A DNA stretch of 64,000 nt from positions 4,092,001 to 4,156,000 of the forward strand of contig NZ_CP019082.1 in NCBI RefSeq assembly GCF_001956985.1, read 5' to 3'. Below are positions 57,208 to 64,000 of the stretch, in pieces (position 1 is the first letter of the stretch; the number at the start of each line of letters is the position of its first letter). Both the position numbers and the translations under genes were made by a program. The notes under the pieces are model-generated. The model did not search any database. It had not been told where the DNA came from and saw nothing but the letters and a program-made list of their open reading frames with translations. This DNA comes from Paludisphaera borealis (GTDB lineage: Bacteria > Planctomycetota > Planctomycetia > Isosphaerales > Isosphaeraceae).

Positions 57208-57775
57208 CGGCCGGCCCCAGGATCAGCCGCAGGCGGTTCACGGCGCGCATATGCCGCTTCCGCGCCGACTCGGACGACGGCAGGCCCATCCACCTTGCGA
57301 TCGATTCGAAGTCCAGGCGGTCTTCGTGCCGGAGCTGCAACAGCTCGCGATCCTTCGGATTCAGCCAGCGCAGGGCGTCCCGAAGCGCGGCGGCGCTTTC
57401 CCGGCCGAGCGCCGCGGCGCTCGGCGAGACCGCCGAATCGATCGGCGTCATGCCCGGATGGTCGTCGATCGGGACCGTCCCCCTCCCGGCCTTCCGGTTG
57501 GTCCGCGAGATCCGCGTCCGGAGCACCATCAAGAGCCAGGCCCGCCACTCGGCCCGGGTGCGGCCTCGAAAGCTCGACGCCCACCGCTTCGCCTCCAGCA
57601 GCGCGTCGTGGACGACGTCGGACGCCCCGACGCTTGCGTCGGCCTTCCCCGGCAAGCCCCGAAGAGCGGCCCGTCTGAGAAACGACCGCTCGGCCTCCAG
57701 CCGCCTCCAGGTGTCGCTCCGCGCCGGCGTCCCGGCCGCGTCGCGCGGGGCGCCGCCTCGTTCTCGGACGCTCAT
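57194..57775 (-). CDS. ECF sigma factor (planctomycete STPK-linked type)
   Basis: 193 residues. Region 2 is SDVVHDALLEAKRWASSFRG and WRAWLLMVLRTRISRTNRK. Region 4 is LRWLNPKDRELLQLRHEDRL then DFESIARWMGLPSSESARKR. Its stop lies inside the start of the kinase gene, a 14-bp overlap, so the kinase is probably translated after it. Sigma genes followed by WD40 kinases are a common planctomycete pairing. The kinase may control the sigma factor, but no anti-sigma is present. Confidence 0.88.
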   Translation of the reverse strand: MSVRERGGAPRDAAGTPARSDTWRRLEAERSFLRRAALRGLPGKADASVGASDVVHDALLEAKRWASSFRGRTRAEWRAWLLMVLRTRISRTNRKAGRGTVPIDDHPGMTPIDSAVSPSAAALGRESAAALRDALRWLNPKDRELLQLRHEDRLDFESIARWMGLPSSESARKRHMRAVNRLRLILGPADEAG

Positions 57776-58120
57776 GGCTATGCTCCGCCGCTCCGTCGTC
57801 TGGATTCACCTTCTTTAACATTACTGGCGCCACGCCGCGATTTCAACTCGACCAACCGCACAAACGCACACCGCATGGGCCGAAAGTTGGAAAAAAACCC
57901 GTCCGGTCGAGGGGGCGAACCGGCTCTCCTATGCGACAGGGCATCTACATTCGAACCACCTTAGATTAACTGTCTTTCAGAAATCAGCCGTCGCGCGGGA
58001 CATCTCCCGGATCTTCACCGTGTTTTCCGCCTTGCTGATCCCCGCCGAAGCGACCAAATCCGGCTCCATCCTGTTCCCGCACCGAAGACGACCTGTTTAG
58101 AACCAAGGAGATTCAAGATC
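57776..58120. other. 345-bp divergent gap, no gene
   Basis: It lies between the sigma gene (minus) and a PEP-CTERM gene (plus). It must hold both promoters. TTAGATTAACTG near 57960-57971 is locally AT-rich. AAGGAG at 58108-58113 is the ribosome binding site for the plus-strand gene. No repeat family of this window is present. Confidence 0.5.
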
Positions 58121-58744
58121 ATGACGATTCATCGGCCGCATCTCATCCTAACGGCGATCCTGACCATGACGTTGTTCATGGCGTCGACGTCCAACGCGGG
58201 CTCCATCACCTATACGATCACCACGAGCGGCTCGGGCTCACTTGGGGGGCAAGCATTCGACGGCGAAGTCGTCTTGCGGTTCGTCGGCGACACGGCGAAC
58301 GTCGTCGAGCCTGCGCCCGGCGTCTTCTACAACAGCCTGGGCACGGCGACGGTCACGATCGCGGGGCTGGGCACGGCCGTCTTCACGCAGCCGATCGCCG
58401 TGTACGCCGACCACACGTATAATTCGGTCGGGTTTATTGATGGAAGCGACTACACTTCGGGCAAGGCGACCTTGGGCATCTTGAATCTGCTCTCGCCTGA
58501 CTACGCGACCTACGCTCTCTCGAGCGCCTTCGGCCCCGTCTCCGGCAACGGCTGGACGAGCTTCACCGTGGCGGGATTCGCGACGGATCGCGGCGCCTTC
58601 ATCCTTCCCCCGCCCGGATCCGGCGTCTTCGAGGCGGTCACGTCAGCCGGCGCCGTCCCCGAGCCCGCCAGCCTCGTGATGCTCGGCCTCGGCGCGGGCG
58701 TGCTCGGCTGCGTCGTCCGTCGCAAGGCGCGGGCCGCGGCCTGA
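58121..58744 (+). CDS. PEP-CTERM secreted protein
   Basis: 207 residues. Signal peptide LILTAILTMTLFMASTSNAG, beta-rich body (GSITYTITTSGSGSLGGQAF and onwards), and PEP-CTERM end VPEPASLVMLGLGAGVLGCV then VRRKARAAA. AAGGAG lies seven bases before the ATG. The body resembles the type of short envelope protein found widely in planctomycetes; no function is assigned. Confidence 0.8.
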   Translation: MTIHRPHLILTAILTMTLFMASTSNAGSITYTITTSGSGSLGGQAFDGEVVLRFVGDTANVVEPAPGVFYNSLGTATVTIAGLGTAVFTQPIAVYADHTYNSVGFIDGSDYTSGKATLGILNLLSPDYATYALSSAFGPVSGNGWTSFTVAGFATDRGAFILPPPGSGVFEAVTSAGAVPEPASLVMLGLGAGVLGCVVRRKARAAA

Positions 58745-58809
58745 ACCGTTTGAAAGGCGGGGCGGCGACGGGTCGAGGCCGGACGCGCCCCGCTTGCCTT
58801 GCCTTGTGG

Positions 58810-59418
58810 TCAGGCGCGGCGGAGGCGTCGGTAACCGACGCAGCCGGCGGCGGCGAGGAACACGAGGACCGACGACGGCTCGGGGACTGGCGCGGCAGGG
58901 CCGGGGGTGATCGTCAACGTCGTGTAGTAGCCGTTGATGCGGCCGTCCGAGACGAAGGTGTCGGCCGTCGCGGTCATCCCCGTGAACCACGACGGAATCA
59001 GGCTGGGGTCGACCCCCGACTCGATGTGCAGCTCGCCGACCGCCGATCCGTGGGCCTCGGCGCCGAACCGGCCGGTCCCTCCCGCATAGTAGAGCGTACC
59101 CGTGATCGGGGCCGAGAACATCACCCAGGCCAGGATGCGGTCGGCGTCGTAGAGGGTCGCCCCTATGTGGATGGAGTCGTTGATCGGCTTCTGCCAGCTC
59201 TCGGCTTCCCACTGATGCTGGAGGGGCATGCCTCCCCCCGTCTGGGTGTATCCCGAAAAGCCGTTGGAGACGTCGATGGTCTTGGTCGTGCCGCTGGGGA
59301 TGTAGAAGTTCTGGGCGCTCCCCCAGAGTTCCAGCTTCAAGGGCGAAGCATGGACCCGGTCGACGCCACCGAGCACGGCCAACGACGCCAGACCAACCAG
59401 CCAAGCAATGCGACGCAT
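58810..59418 (-). CDS. PEP-CTERM secreted protein, tandem copy 1
   Basis: 202 residues. Signal peptide IAWLVGLASLAVLGGVDRVH then ASPLKLELWGSAQNF. It shares with the next gene blocks such as DVSNGFSGYTQTGG, ESWQKPINDSIHIGA, AWVMFSAPITGTLYYAGG and SGVDPSLIPSWFTGMTAT. The tail is PVPEPSSVLVFLAAAGCVGY then RRLRRA. The copies are about half identical by eye. Their upstream leaders are also duplicated. Confidence 0.82.
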   Translation of the reverse strand: MRRIAWLVGLASLAVLGGVDRVHASPLKLELWGSAQNFYIPSGTTKTIDVSNGFSGYTQTGGGMPLQHQWEAESWQKPINDSIHIGATLYDADRILAWVMFSAPITGTLYYAGGTGRFGAEAHGSAVGELHIESGVDPSLIPSWFTGMTATADTFVSDGRINGYYTTLTITPGPAAPVPEPSSVLVFLAAAGCVGYRRLRRA

Positions 59419-59532
59419 GACGACCCTCCTGGTCTTGAATCCTCGGTGCGCGCCCGACGTTCCCTTCAGGCGAGTCGACTATGCAAGGGACCGAGGCGGC
59501 GGTCAAGGCCAAGGCGATGCACGCCCGCAAGC

Positions 59533-60165
59533 CTACGTCCTCATCCCATTCAGACGGTCGGCGGCGGCGCGACGGACGCGTCGGTAACCGACGCAGCCGG
59601 CGGCGGCGAGGAAGACGAGCACCGACGACGGCTCAGGGACCGGGGCGGCGTCGGTGGTGAGCGTCAGCGTTGACTCGAAGTTGTTGAGGTAACCCCCCGT
59701 CACCTGGCTCTGAACCGTCGCGGTCAATCCCGTGAACCACGACGGGATCAGGCTGGGGTCGACGCCTTGACCGATGCTCACCACGCCGGCCGCCGATCCT
59801 TGGGCGCTGCCGCTGTATCGGCCGAACATCCCAACATAGGACAGCGAGCCCTCGACTGGGGCCGAGAACTGCGCCCAGGCCAGGGTGCGGTCGCCGTCGG
59901 AGAGGCTCGCCCAGATCTGCATGGCGGAGTCGACCGGCTTCTGCCAGTTCTCGGAATCCGACCCGTGCTGGAGGATCTGTCCTCCGCTTCGAGTGAATCC
60001 CGAGAAGCCGTCGGTGACGTCGATCGTCACCGGGTCGTTGGGAAGAATCTGGAGGTTGTGGGCGTTTCCCCAGATCTGGAGCTTCAGCGGCGATGCATGA
60101 GCCCGGCCGATCCCCCCAAGCACGACGGACGACGCCAGACAAACCAGCCAAGCGACCTGACGCAT
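59533..60165 (-). CDS. PEP-CTERM secreted protein, tandem copy 2
   Basis: 210 residues from the ATG at 60165 (MRQVAWLVCLASSVVLGGIG). Blocks match copy 1: DVTDGFSGFTRSGG, ENWQKPVDSAMQIWA, AWAQFSAPVEGSLSYVG, QGVDPSLIPSWFTGLTAT and the tail PVPEPSSVLVFLAAAGCVGY. It carries a 12-residue extension after the tail (AAADRLNGMRT). Upstream of both ATGs the sequence ACCCTCCTGGTCTTGA is conserved, indicating the duplicated unit included the leader. Confidence 0.82.
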   Translation of the reverse strand: MRQVAWLVCLASSVVLGGIGRAHASPLKLQIWGNAHNLQILPNDPVTIDVTDGFSGFTRSGGQILQHGSDSENWQKPVDSAMQIWASLSDGDRTLAWAQFSAPVEGSLSYVGMFGRYSGSAQGSAAGVVSIGQGVDPSLIPSWFTGLTATVQSQVTGGYLNNFESTLTLTTDAAPVPEPSSVLVFLAAAGCVGYRRVRRAAADRLNGMRT

Positions 60166-60288
60166 GACGACCCTCCTGGTCTTGATTTCTCGGTGCGATC
60201 CTGAAGTTTTCTTTAGGCGGCAGCGAATATGCAATCGACCGAGGCGTCCGTCAAGGCGAACGCGACGCACGCGTGCAAGCCCACTCTA

Positions 60289-61440
60289 TTACCCAATCAA
60301 CCGCTCGACGGCGGCCACGGTGCGGAGGACGGCTTCATCGACGTCCGATTCGGTGGTGGACGCGCCCAGGCTGAACCGGACGGAGGAGCGGAGGCGGTCG
60401 GGGGGAACGCGCATGGCGACCAGGGTCGGCGACGGCTGGGTCGAGCCGCTGGCGCAGGCCGAGCCCAGCGAGACCGCCACGCCCGCGAGGTCGAGCTGGA
60501 TCATGAGCGCCTCCCCCTCGATCCCCACGAACCCGAGGTTGACCGTTTGGGGGAGCCGTCGGGCGCGATCGAGAGGCCCGTTGGGGACGACGCGGTCGGG
60601 CCCGAGCGCGGCGATCAGGCCGGCTTCGAGGCGATGGGAGAGCCGCGCCCAGGTGGCGATCCGGGTTTCGGACTCGGCCCGCCAGAGTTCGAGGGCCGTC
60701 GCCAGCCCCACGACCAAGGGCACCGGCGCGGTTCCCGGCCGCCGCCCTTGCTGCTGGCCGCCGCCGAACAGGCGAGGGGCGAGCTTCACCCCGCGTCGGA
60801 TCAGCAGCAGCCCGACCCCCACCGGCCCGTGGAACTTGTGCGCGCTCGCGGCCAGGGTCGCGACGCCCAGCGCGTGGAAGTCGACCGGAATCCGCCCCAC
60901 GGCCTGCACGGCGTCGGTGTGGACCGGCACGCCGCGCGTCGCCGCCAGTTCGGCCAGGCGGGCGACCGGCTGAAGGGCCCCGGTCTCGTTGTTCGCGAGC
61001 ATCAAGGCCGCCAGCCGCGTCCGGTCGTCGAAGTAGGACGCCATCAAGTCGGCGTCGGCCAGCCCCTCGGCGTCGACGTCCGGCCGATCGACCGCGAACC
61101 CTCGGCTTTCAAGGAAGGCGATCGGCTCGGCGACCGCCGGATGCTCGATCGGGCTCGACACGATCCGCCCCGGCCCGTCGTCGCCCCTCGCCAGCCCCAG
61201 CACGGCGAGGTTGTTCGCCTCGGTCCCCCCCGACGTGAACACGACCTCGTCGGCGAACGCCCCTAGCACCCCGGCCGTCGCCTCCCGCGCCTCATCCCAG
61301 GCCCGCCGCGCCCGACGCCCCGCCGAGTGCCGGCTCTCGGCGTTCCCCGCGCTCAAAAAATAAGGACGCATCGCCTCCAGCACCCGAGGATCGAGCGGCG
61401 TCGTCGCATTGTGGTCGAGGTAGATCGATGGAGCGGGCAT
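60289..61440 (-). CDS. Cysteine desulfurase (NifS/IscS family)
   Basis: 383 residues. It removes sulfur from cysteine for Fe-S cluster or thio-cofactor synthesis. The start IYLDHNATTPLDPRVLEAMR, the TSGGTEANNLAVLGLA block, the PLP Lys K202 (SAHKFHGPVG) and the active Cys C329 (SLGSACASGSTQPSPTL) are all present. The short active-site loop is of the NifS/IscS group I type. No scaffold or IscU gene is adjacent. The 67 bp downstream toward 61507 hold nothing. Confidence 0.93.
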   Translation of the reverse strand: MPAPSIYLDHNATTPLDPRVLEAMRPYFLSAGNAESRHSAGRRARRAWDEAREATAGVLGAFADEVVFTSGGTEANNLAVLGLARGDDGPGRIVSSPIEHPAVAEPIAFLESRGFAVDRPDVDAEGLADADLMASYFDDRTRLAALMLANNETGALQPVARLAELAATRGVPVHTDAVQAVGRIPVDFHALGVATLAASAHKFHGPVGVGLLLIRRGVKLAPRLFGGGQQQGRRPGTAPVPLVVGLATALELWRAESETRIATWARLSHRLEAGLIAALGPDRVVPNGPLDRARRLPQTVNLGFVGIEGEALMIQLDLAGVAVSLGSACASGSTQPSPTLVAMRVPPDRLRSSVRFSLGASTTESDVDEAVLRTVAAVERLIG

Positions 61441-61506
61441 GGGTTGGAGTGATCGAGAAATCGCGACGGCAGTTTTTGTTCAACGCACGAGCAAATCGCG
61501 CCCACT

Positions 61507-61845
61507 CTATCCCAAGCATCGGAGCGTCAGCAGCAGGCCGATCAGGAACATGGGGACGCCGATGAGGAAGAACGGGCCGGCGCAGAAGGCCATGCCGACG
61601 GCCATGAGCGTGAAGCCGACGGCGATCCCCGTCAGCCGGCCCAGCAGGCTGATCGCGCCGATCACCAGCCGGAACGGGAGGGTCACAACGAACCAGACGA
61701 TCGAGAAGGTCGCGGCGATCACGGTGATCACGGGGTTCGTCACCTCGAAACGCGCGTCGCGAGACCCCTCCGGCCATGTATGACGCCATGCCGGACGGCT
61801 AGCGACGTTGGCGAACCGCGGCGGGGGGGAATGGGCTTGCCTCAT
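61507..61845 (-). CDS. Small membrane protein of unknown function
   Basis: 112 residues with a basic N-terminal part and two long hydrophobic helices (ITVIAATFSIVWFVVTLPFR; LTGIAVGFTLMAVGMAFCAG), then FFLIGVPMFLIGLLLTL. The gene ends with GLLLTLRCLG. No family is recognised, though small two-helix proteins of this type occur in other planctomycetes. It is upstream of the desulfurase on the same strand, 66 bp away. Confidence 0.6.
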   Translation of the reverse strand: MRQAHSPPPRFANVASRPAWRHTWPEGSRDARFEVTNPVITVIAATFSIVWFVVTLPFRLVIGAISLLGRLTGIAVGFTLMAVGMAFCAGPFFLIGVPMFLIGLLLTLRCLG

Positions 61846-62145
61846 GCGAACGTCTCGGGTAAATACTGCGCGATTTCGGTATTTCGGACTGTGACGGCGC
61901 GGCGCGTTTCGACATCATGGGGATCGGCTTTTGATCCAACGTCGGTTCGCCCAAACTGCACAGCCCACGCGTTCTTGACTCTCGGCGCGACGCGTCTGAG
62001 AGGGATTCGCGGGAAACGGACGTCCCTTTCGTCTATCAGGGATTATTGCGGCGAACCGAGCTTTGACAAGGCTCTGCAAGCTTGATTGAGCGAGCCCATC
62101 AAAAGGAACGGATGGGCGGGAAAAGCAACGGCAGGAGGCCGGGTC
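61846..62145. other. 300-bp divergent gap, no gene
   Basis: No gene or repeat of the families described is seen. AGGAGG at 62133-62138 is the Shine-Dalgarno of the next gene and lies seven bases from its GTG, which sets the start at 62146 rather than an upstream TTG at 62086. Confidence 0.5.
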
Positions 62146-62964
62146 GTGCGTCAATTTTTCTTCGCGATCGTACTCGTGGCGGCGGCCGTCGTCGGCGGCG
62201 CGATAGTCAACGGCCCCGGATTTCGGTGGGCCCAGGACCACGTCTTCGACTATATGGGCCTGAAAGACGGCGGCGAGATCGCCCTGGTCGACCTCCCGCC
62301 CGCCCCGGGCGACGCGAACGCCGACCCCGCCCCCTCACAACCCCCGACCGGCTCGTCCGACCGCAAAGGTGGGCCGACCGCCGCCGACCGAGCCTCTCGG
62401 AAGCCCGATCCGAAGCCGAAGTCGCTGCCCCAGGTCTTCGGCGGGGAGAAACCCGCGCCGACGCCCGAACCCAAGTCACCCGAGCCGGTTGCGTCCGCCG
62501 CCCCCCCGACGCCCACGCCCTCGCCGACGCCGGATTCGATCCCGATCCCGCCGGCCCTGGCGGGTCCGGCCGGCGCGCCGGGCCCCGAGCCGAGCGCCCC
62601 GCCGGCGCCCCTCGATCCCGGCGTCGCGCCGGCGATCCTCGCCTCGCTCTCGCCGGCCCCCGCCGTCGCCCTGGCTTCGGCGGCCGCGCCAGCCGCTCCG
62701 ATTCCGGACGCCCCCGCATCGGGTGGGGGCGACTGGGCCGAGCTGCGCCGCAAACTCAAGGCGCAAGGCGTGACCCGGTATACAATTGAGGGTGAGACGG
62801 GGGGGCGCGTCGTGTTCTCGTGTCTGATCCCGCTGGCCGGCAAGCAGGCGGTGTCGCAGCGGTTCGAGGCCGAGGGGGACGACGAGTTCGCGGCCGCGCA
62901 GGCGGCGTTGCGACGAATCAACCTCTGGCGGGCGACCCGAACCGCCGCGCCGGCCTCGTCTTGA
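62146..62964 (+). CDS. Membrane-anchored Pro/Ala-rich protein with small C-terminal domain
   Basis: 272 residues from the GTG at 62146, chosen for AGGAGG seven bases upstream. An N-terminal anchor (FFFAIVLVAAAVVGGAIV) precedes a linker of about 150 residues rich in Pro and Ala (PTPTPSPTPDSIPIPPALAG). The C-terminal 70 residues are a compact domain (WAELRRKLKAQGVTRYTIEG, GRVVFSCLIPLAGKQAVSQR). It is likely a membrane-anchored protein with an exposed tail. No family is recognised. It is followed by a gene of unknown function at 63144. Confidence 0.6.
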   Translation: MRQFFFAIVLVAAAVVGGAIVNGPGFRWAQDHVFDYMGLKDGGEIALVDLPPAPGDANADPAPSQPPTGSSDRKGGPTAADRASRKPDPKPKSLPQVFGGEKPAPTPEPKSPEPVASAAPPTPTPSPTPDSIPIPPALAGPAGAPGPEPSAPPAPLDPGVAPAILASLSPAPAVALASAAAPAAPIPDAPASGGGDWAELRRKLKAQGVTRYTIEGETGGRVVFSCLIPLAGKQAVSQRFEAEGDDEFAAAQAALRRINLWRATRTAAPASS

Positions 62965-63143
62965 GTCGATGTCCCCTGGGGCCCGGCGCGGTCGGGCCGT
63001 CTCGCGAAGCCGCCCAAATCGAGAGGGAGGTGAACGCCGGCGGAAGTCGCCCCCTATAATCGTTATTGAAGTTCATTCGACCTGATCGACGCTACGGGGA
63101 ACCACCCCGACCGGTCGATCTTCAGAAAGGGCCGGGCCGTCCA

Positions 63144-63641
63144 ATGGCCGAGGGATTGCCGTTGCGTCTTCTCCTGATCGTGACAGGCAGTACGCTGCGG
63201 GCCGAGCAAATGGACCGCCCGCTCGCCTACTACCTGAAACAGCGCATCGAGCAGGCGCTGGCCTCCGGCCCGTACGACGACGTCTCGGATTACCACGTCC
63301 AGGTCGTCGCCGACTTCCGCTGGATTCAAGACGAGGGCCTGCACGAGATGGCGACGATCTCGCTCGGCGGCCCCGGCGTCAACGAGCTGGCCCATCGCTG
63401 GCTGGAGGAAGTGCCCGTCTCGCTCGCGTACAACGAGCGCTACTTCATCCAGATGGACCCCGACTTGAACGAGCCCCGGGTGAGCATCTGGGGCATGGAC
63501 AACCCGACGACCCAAATTGCGGTCTCCGTGTTCCTCGACCGGTTCCTCCCACGGTTCCTGGAACGTTGCGCCTCGCTCCCCCCGAGCGTCCTCGATTCGG
63601 ACGACGAGGGCGAGCCCGAGATCGAAGCCGACGACGACTGA
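63144..63641 (+). CDS. Hypothetical protein
   Basis: 165 residues from the ATG at 63144 (MAEGLPLRLLLIVTGSTLRA). A TTG 26 codons upstream keeps the same frame, but the ATG has better context. It is soluble, with an acidic tail (DSDDEGEPEIEADDD). Blocks such as QMDRPLAYYLKQRIEQAL, DYHVQVVADFRWIQDE and TISLGGPGVNELAHRWLEE are strongly constrained in composition, but no family is recognised. Codon use is like its neighbours. Confidence 0.6.
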   Translation: MAEGLPLRLLLIVTGSTLRAEQMDRPLAYYLKQRIEQALASGPYDDVSDYHVQVVADFRWIQDEGLHEMATISLGGPGVNELAHRWLEEVPVSLAYNERYFIQMDPDLNEPRVSIWGMDNPTTQIAVSVFLDRFLPRFLERCASLPPSVLDSDDEGEPEIEADDD

Positions 63642-63821
63642 CCGGACCGGCCAGGCCAGGCCAAGGCCAGACACCCCTCCCGACGCGCACCACGCGACCT
63701 CTCCCTCCCTGTCCCGGACCGCCGCGCCGCCGCTCCCGTCGCCCGCCCGTTTCGATCGCAAATCCATCTCGAACCGACGGCCTCCCTGGGTGATGGGATA
63801 GAGGCCCTGGCTGCAAGTGAT

Positions 63822-63889
63822 TTTGTAGCCGGCCTCTGTGAGGCCGGTCTCACGGCCAGCGTCCCCGGGGTCACAGACCCCGGCTACCA
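63822..63889. repeat. Palindromic GTAGCCGGCCTCTGTGAGG element
   Basis: Left arm TTTGTAGCCGGCCTCTGTGA (63822-63841) and right arm GTCCCCGGGGTCACAGACCC (63861-63880) then CGGCTACCA form an imperfect palindrome. One arm of the same sequence occurs alone at 16561-16583. The 293-bp gap from 63642 to 63934 holds nothing else. Confidence 0.65.
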
Positions 63890-63934
63890 TCGGTCGCCGT
63901 CCGTCGGTTCGTTTCGTTTCGTTGTCATTTCGCC

Positions 63935-64000
63935 TCAATGCGTCATGACGATGTCGACCATGTCGTAAATTCCCGATAGAGGCCCGCCAGGCGGTCGAGA
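63935..64000 (-). CDS. Possible 3' end of a gene cut by the window edge
   Basis: On the minus strand the last bases read PGGPLSGIYDMVDIVMTH followed by TGA at 63935-63937. It is too short to classify and could be a chance frame. It would enter the window from the right. Confidence 0.3.
   Translation of the reverse strand, partial: SRPPGGPLSGIYDMVDIVMTH

Noticed and set aside
60229-61266. A 345-codon plus-strand frame opposite the cysteine desulfurase
   Set aside because: The desulfurase has all catalytic residues; the plus frame has none.
63063-63938. A 291-codon minus-strand frame near the right edge
   Set aside because: It runs across a palindromic repeat and opposite the 63144 gene, and shows no fold.

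Overview
The window looks like the chromosome of a planctomycete, probably in or near the Isosphaeraceae. The evidence is very high GC; three proteins with a prepilin-type N-terminus and a DUF1559-like body; five secreted proteins ending in a PEP-CTERM tail; ECF sigma factors next to, or fused with, sensor-like extensions; a Ser/Thr kinase fused to WD40 repeats; a TPR/FG-GAP/UnbV protein; and a secreted beta-propeller with a planctomycete-style N-terminal motif. Taxonomy is inferred from gene content only. No rRNA, tRNA or CRISPR array was recognised.

Layout. 0-7 kb: the start of an ECF sigma gene cut by the window edge, a membrane glycerophosphodiester phosphodiesterase, carB (carbamoyl-phosphate synthase large subunit, with a one-base frameshift in a run of nine C) and a HAF-repeat PEP-CTERM protein. 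7-20 kb: an 80-bp-period repeat array, a DUF1559 protein with a small lipoprotein, a 977-residue TPR/FG-GAP/UnbV protein, an acyltransferase with ankyrin repeats inserted between membrane helices, a small membrane protein with a TPR-like partner, a secreted propeller and a WD40 protein. Several MITE-like elements lie between these genes.

20.4-24.8 kb is the most unusual locus. A FeeM/autoinducer-synthase-like GNAT enzyme, with a possible degenerate receiver domain, lies 33 bp upstream of a 999-residue protein that reads TIR - caspase-like - PAS-like - SAM methyltransferase - TIR. The caspase-like domain has lost both catalytic residues. This looks like an uncharacterised signalling or immune module.

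25-39 kb: two more DUF1559/lipoprotein loci, a radical SAM protein preceded by paired palindromic sites, a relic of an O-methyltransferase gene, a sigma factor with a membrane anchor and sensor-like tail, a dimethylformamidase-like protein, an intact O-methyltransferase, and a zinc-ribbon membrane protein with a TIR-like domain. 39-49 kb: an SPFH protein; a GNAT / epimerase / DapA-like operon; a flavin disulfide reductase; a membrane di-iron hydroxylase-like protein; and two tandem metzincin-type proteases. 49-64 kb: a cupredoxin-like protein with a di-haem cytochrome, PEP-CTERM genes, an overlapping sigma / kinase-WD40 / GH43 operon, a tandem PEP-CTERM pair, a cysteine desulfurase and small hypothetical proteins.

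At least four families of short palindromic or terminal-inverted-repeat elements are scattered between genes. Two of them have recognisable ends, so they are candidate non-autonomous mobile elements.
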